DNA from: Winogradskyella luteola
GTDB taxonomy: Bacteria; Bacteroidota; Bacteroidia; Flavobacteriales; Flavobacteriaceae
Assembly (NCBI RefSeq): GCF_019203985.1
Contig: NZ_JAGSPD010000001.1
Coordinates: forward strand, 1-64,000
Reading direction: 5' to 3'
DNA: 64,000 bases
Position 1 is the first letter of the stretch; each line of letters starts with the position of its first letter. Made by a program: the position numbers and the translations under genes. Shown here one piece after another: positions 60,955-64,000 of the stretch. The notes below the pieces were generated by a model. That model saw nothing but the letters and a program-made list of their open reading frames with translations, searched no databases and was not told where the DNA came from.

Positions 60955-61578
60955 TCAAAATATTTCCAAACTACCTTTACCTTCCCTTATAATCTCTGGT
61001 GGTTTAACAGATAAATCTATAATGGTAGATGCTTCATTACCTCCATAACCTCCATCAATTACAACATCGACTAAATTATTCCATTTTTCTAAGATGAGTT
61101 CTGGATCTGTAGTATACTCAATAACCTCATCTTCATCTCTAATAGATGTGGACACAATTGGATTGCCAAGTGCGTTGACCAAAGCCAAAGCAATAGAACT
61201 ATCCGGCACTCTAATACCTACAGTTTTTCGTTTTTTAAACGGATTAGGGAGATTTTTAGAACCGGGTAAAATAAACGTATATGCACCAGGTAATGCACGT
61301 TTTAAGATTTTAAAAGTCGTTGTGTCAATTTGTTTTGCATAATCACTAAGATTACTCAAATCCTCGCAAACGAAAGAAAAATTAGATTTTTCGAGCTTTA
61401 CACCTTTAATTCTCGCTACACGCTCTAAAGCTCTGATATTAGTAATATCGCACCCTAAACCGTAAACCGTATCAGTAGGATATATCACCAATCCGCCGTT
61501 TTTCAAAACTTTTACAACTTTTTGAATCTCTTTGGGATTAGGATTTTCGGGATATATTTTAATAAATTCAGCCATCAA
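60955..61578 (-). CDS. Sua5/YciO/YrdC-family protein
   Basis: 207 residues. The start of the fold is NGGLVIYPTDTVYGLGCDIT, then SNFSFVCEDLSNLSDYAK and STSIRDEDE. This family makes threonylcarbamoyl-AMP for the t6A37 tRNA modification. The SNFSFVCEDLS pattern resembles the YciO branch, whose activity is weaker and role debated, so I assign no gene symbol. Confidence 0.85.
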   Translation of the reverse strand: MMAEFIKIYPENPNPKEIQKVVKVLKNGGLVIYPTDTVYGLGCDITNIRALERVARIKGVKLEKSNFSFVCEDLSNLSDYAKQIDTTTFKILKRALPGAYTFILPGSKNLPNPFKKRKTVGIRVPDSSIALALVNALGNPIVSTSIRDEDEVIEYTTDPELILEKWNNLVDVVIDGGYGGNEASTIIDLSVKPPEIIREGKGSLEIF

Positions 61579-61660
61579 TTAAATATACGCATAAATACTA
61601 AAAAAAATATAATTTTCATCAATACTGTAACATTTAGCATTAACTTACAGTCTATATAGT

Positions 61661-62635
61661 ATGCATCAATCAATCAAAATCATCATTACCCTGTTTATTT
61701 CAGCGAGACTTTTCGCTACAGAAGTCTCACCGCCTGAAGCTAAACCACCAATTATTTTTACCAAGGCCGAAATAGTGAACGCTTCTACTACGCGTATTCC
61801 TTTTAAGGTTGTCGATCAACTCATAATTGTTGAAGTAGAATTACTAAATCAAGAAGGTAATTTTATTATTGATACGGGATCGGAGTCTCTTATCCTAAAT
61901 GGCAATCATTTTAAACCCACACGAAAATATAGAGATGATGGCAAAAATAAAAGTGGCGTACATAGGGAGATAGAAAGTATCAAAGAAAAATATTTAGATT
62001 CTTTAAGTTTTAATAGGCTCAGCTTAAAAAAACTCAATGCCGATGTAATCGATCTTTCGCACATTGAAAAAGCAAAGAAAATTAGGTTGCTAGGCATTAT
62101 TGGTTATAGTATTTTAAAAGATTTTGAAGTCTTTATAGACATGCACCTTAACCAATTGACCTTAACCAGAATTGATAAAAACGGTAACAAACTATCTGAT
62201 AAGGTTTATGCAGAAACCATTAATGACAGCATTGATTTTGAGCTTAAAAAGCACACTATAATTTTAGAGGCATTTGTTGGCAATAAAAAAGTTAAGTTTG
62301 GTTTAGATACTGCTGCAGAGTACAATCAACTCAACAAAAAAGTAGATTCAGAAATTTTAGACTACTTTTACCCTAGCAAAGAATTAAAACTTACAGGTGC
62401 AAGCGGTAAAAGGAAAAAAGTTTTGGCAGGGAAATTGTATAGAGTTAAGTTGAACGATTCAATTTACTTTGGACCAATGAAAACTGTGCTCACCAATTTA
62501 AGAAAAATGAACAATGCTTTTGGCACAAATCTCGATGGTATTTTAGGTTTTGAATTCTTCGCTCAAAAAAGAACCATTATTAATTATAAAAAGAAGAAGC
62601 TCTACTTTATTAAGAGTCCTATCATTAAACCTTGA
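61661..62635 (+). CDS. Retropepsin-like aspartyl protease, exported
   Basis: 324 residues with a signal peptide (cleavage near LFATE). Two related halves are seen: the first with NFIIDTGSESLILN, the second with VKFGLDTAAEYNQL. DTG/DTA segments with flanking hydrophobic strands mark the pepsin/retropepsin fold; the second Asp sits in DTA rather than DTG. Bacterial homologues are periplasmic proteins of mostly unknown role. The stop overlaps the TTG start of the next gene by 4 bp, so the two are linked. Confidence 0.75.
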   Translation: MHQSIKIIITLFISARLFATEVSPPEAKPPIIFTKAEIVNASTTRIPFKVVDQLIIVEVELLNQEGNFIIDTGSESLILNGNHFKPTRKYRDDGKNKSGVHREIESIKEKYLDSLSFNRLSLKKLNADVIDLSHIEKAKKIRLLGIIGYSILKDFEVFIDMHLNQLTLTRIDKNGNKLSDKVYAETINDSIDFELKKHTIILEAFVGNKKVKFGLDTAAEYNQLNKKVDSEILDYFYPSKELKLTGASGKRKKVLAGKLYRVKLNDSIYFGPMKTVLTNLRKMNNAFGTNLDGILGFEFFAQKRTIINYKKKKLYFIKSPIIKP

Positions 62636-63579
62636 AAATAAAATTAAAATATTTTCACTTTTTTATTTTTCTACTACTCTTTTCGTTTAATAGTTATGCA
62701 CAAGACAACACTATTAAAGGTTATACGATAGAAGGAGAAGATGTCATTTTTATATTCAATATCAATGATTACCCAAACATTAAAAATAATGGTGACACTG
62801 TAGATAATGTCTATGTTTCAGGCGAATTTAATAATTGGGCAAAGGATCAATGGAAGATGAACAAAGTCAATGATTCCTTATACAAGCTGAGAAAAAACTT
62901 GTCCCTATTTACTTCAGATTTTGATTGGGAATTCAAATTCATAGTTAATAGTGAACACTGGGCCGAGCCTTCCAGCGATTTTGAAAACATTGTAGATGCC
63001 AGAGATTACAAAGGTCATAGACTGATGGTTTATAACCTAAAATTATATAGTGCCTTTGCAACAGATTATGGAAACGTAAGCTTTAAACTTAAAGGCTACA
63101 AAGATGCCGAAAGTGTCATATTATCTGGTACGTTTAACCGTTGGGATGAATCTGGGTTTGTAATGAAGCCAACTGAAGACGGTTGGGAAGTAACCCTACA
63201 ATTAAGACCAGATATATACCAATATAAATTTATTATTGATAATCATCATTGGATAGAAGACCCTCATAATCCATCAAAAATTGAAAATGAATTTGGCGGT
63301 TTTAATTCAGTTATTGATGTTCAAAAAAATATTGAATTCATATTATGCGATTTTCAAGATGCCGAAACCGTTATATTAAGTGGTGATTTTAATGATTGGT
63401 CCGAAGACAATTATAAAATGGAAAAGATAAACGATTGCTGGACCTATAGCATAAGATTATCTGGTGGGAAATACCATTACAAATTTATTGTTGATGGTGA
63501 ATGGATAACTGATCCTTATAATACAGTAAAAGAGTATGATGGCAAAGGCCATATAAATTCTGTTTGTATGGTAAAGTGA
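62632..63579 (+). CDS. Secreted protein with three glycogen-binding-like (CBM48/AMPK-type) domains
   Basis: 315 residues from a TTG start, with a signal peptide (cleavage near NSYAQ). Three repeats of the early-set/CBM48 pattern are evident: VYVSGEFNNWAKDQWKM near residue 62, VILSGTFNRWDESGFVM near 163, and VILSGDFNDWSEDNYKM near 247, each with YKFIVD-type and W-D/E-P-type ends. CBM48 domains bind alpha-glucans such as glycogen, and the aromatic residues for that are present. No enzyme domain is attached. Overlaps the aspartyl-protease gene. Confidence 0.8.
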   Translation: MKIKLKYFHFFIFLLLFSFNSYAQDNTIKGYTIEGEDVIFIFNINDYPNIKNNGDTVDNVYVSGEFNNWAKDQWKMNKVNDSLYKLRKNLSLFTSDFDWEFKFIVNSEHWAEPSSDFENIVDARDYKGHRLMVYNLKLYSAFATDYGNVSFKLKGYKDAESVILSGTFNRWDESGFVMKPTEDGWEVTLQLRPDIYQYKFIIDNHHWIEDPHNPSKIENEFGGFNSVIDVQKNIEFILCDFQDAETVILSGDFNDWSEDNYKMEKINDCWTYSIRLSGGKYHYKFIVDGEWITDPYNTVKEYDGKGHINSVCMVK

Positions 63580-64000
63580 TTAACTTATCACTTCGAGCTT
63601 TGCAAAGCGCAATAATAGCTTTTTGGTATCACCATTTTCAAATTTAATTTCTGCTTTTAAATCTCCACCTTTACCTTCAATATTCATCACTTCTCCCCTA
63701 CCAAAGCGTTGGTGGTTTACTACATTACCTACCGTAAGCTTACTATCAAATAAGTTTGAAGTATCATTAGACTTACTGACAGGCTTTAATTTTTTTGGAG
63801 TACTAATTTTGAAATTTTCTGGTTTCTTTTTCGTTTCTTTCTTTTTAAACTTTGGAGATTTAGGTTTTACAAATCGTATTTTATTCGGTTCAACATCACC
63901 AAATATTGAAGCATCTAACATTGGGTTAAAACGTTGCTCTTTGAGTGGAGTTGTAATATTTATATATTCGTCCTCTATTTCTTCAATAAATCGGCTAGGC
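63580..64000 (-). CDS. UvrD/PcrA-type DNA helicase, C-terminal end (partial)
   Basis: Runs off the right edge of the window. About 140 C-terminal residues are visible: a helicase tail (PSRFIEEIEDEYINIT, EQRFNPMLDA), a Lys/Pro-rich linker and the terminal Tudor-like module with VGNVVNHQRFGRGEVMNIE and KKLLLRFAKLEVI. That tail is characteristic of UvrD/PcrA superfamily 1A helicases, which act in excision and mismatch repair. The helicase core is outside the window. Confidence 0.85.
   Translation of the reverse strand, partial: PSRFIEEIEDEYINITTPLKEQRFNPMLDASIFGDVEPNKIRFVKPKSPKFKKKETKKKPENFKISTPKKLKPVSKSNDTSNLFDSKLTVGNVVNHQRFGRGEVMNIEGKGGDLKAEIKFENGDTKKLLLRFAKLEVIS

Overview
The window is AT-rich bacterial DNA, and its gene content points to Bacteroidota, most likely a marine Flavobacteriaceae. 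The signs are lipoprotein signals ending in SC/NC, candidate promoters with the Bacteroidota -7 box TAnnTTTG, a fused alpha/beta 2-oxoacid dehydrogenase E1, tandem PPK2 kinases, a DUF4294 protein and an RpoD-like sigma factor of Bacteroidota type. I cannot name the genus. I see no rRNA, tRNA or CRISPR array.

Bases 1-15,900 are accessory DNA and look like an integron-style gene-cassette array with no integrase in view. One to three genes at a time (a beta-rich unknown, an alpha/beta hydrolase, an inverted lipoprotein, a di-haem peroxidase, a GntR regulator plus serine hydrolase, a membrane-anchored unknown, an XRE regulator plus two hydrolases, a cold-shock protein plus sigma factor) are separated by imperfect palindromes of about 110-150 bp resembling attC. 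In seven units the 5' edge (GTT followed by unit-specific bases) is the reverse complement, over 8-10 bp, of that unit's own 3' edge. This is what integron cassettes show when they circularise and re-insert. IS110-family elements or remnants sit at the same place in three of these sites, directly after the left core. A gene-free unit of about 330 bp occurs four times in or beside the sites.

Bases 15,900-49,800 look like ordinary flavobacterial chromosome: uvrA, a LOG-family protein, an M1-like protein fused to a beta-barrel, the fused E1, two PPK2 kinases, an AraC/DoxX region, several methyltransferases, a LytS/LytTR two-component system, a ZIP transporter, an M42 peptidase, a Nudix and PrsW pair, and a three-gene acyl-CoA carboxylase (BCCP, biotin carboxylase, carboxyltransferase).

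Bases 50,305-58,681 form a second unusual region. A four-gene module (two SxxK/SNN/KSGS serine hydrolases, a nucleotide-transporter-like membrane protein with HEAT repeats, and an exported phosphohistidine/ATP-grasp dikinase) is bracketed by 43-bp direct repeats with one mismatch. One repeat is the 3' end of an intact GNAT acetyltransferase gene. The other is an orphan copy of that gene end. This suggests insertion into the gene's 3' end. The gene set invites the untested idea of an envelope phosphorylation system supplied with nucleotide by its own carrier.

Bases 58,700-64,000 return to ordinary genes: GNAT, DinB, an MFS exporter, a Sua5/YciO-type protein, a retropepsin-like protein, a three-domain glycogen-binding-like protein and the 3' end of a UvrD-type helicase.
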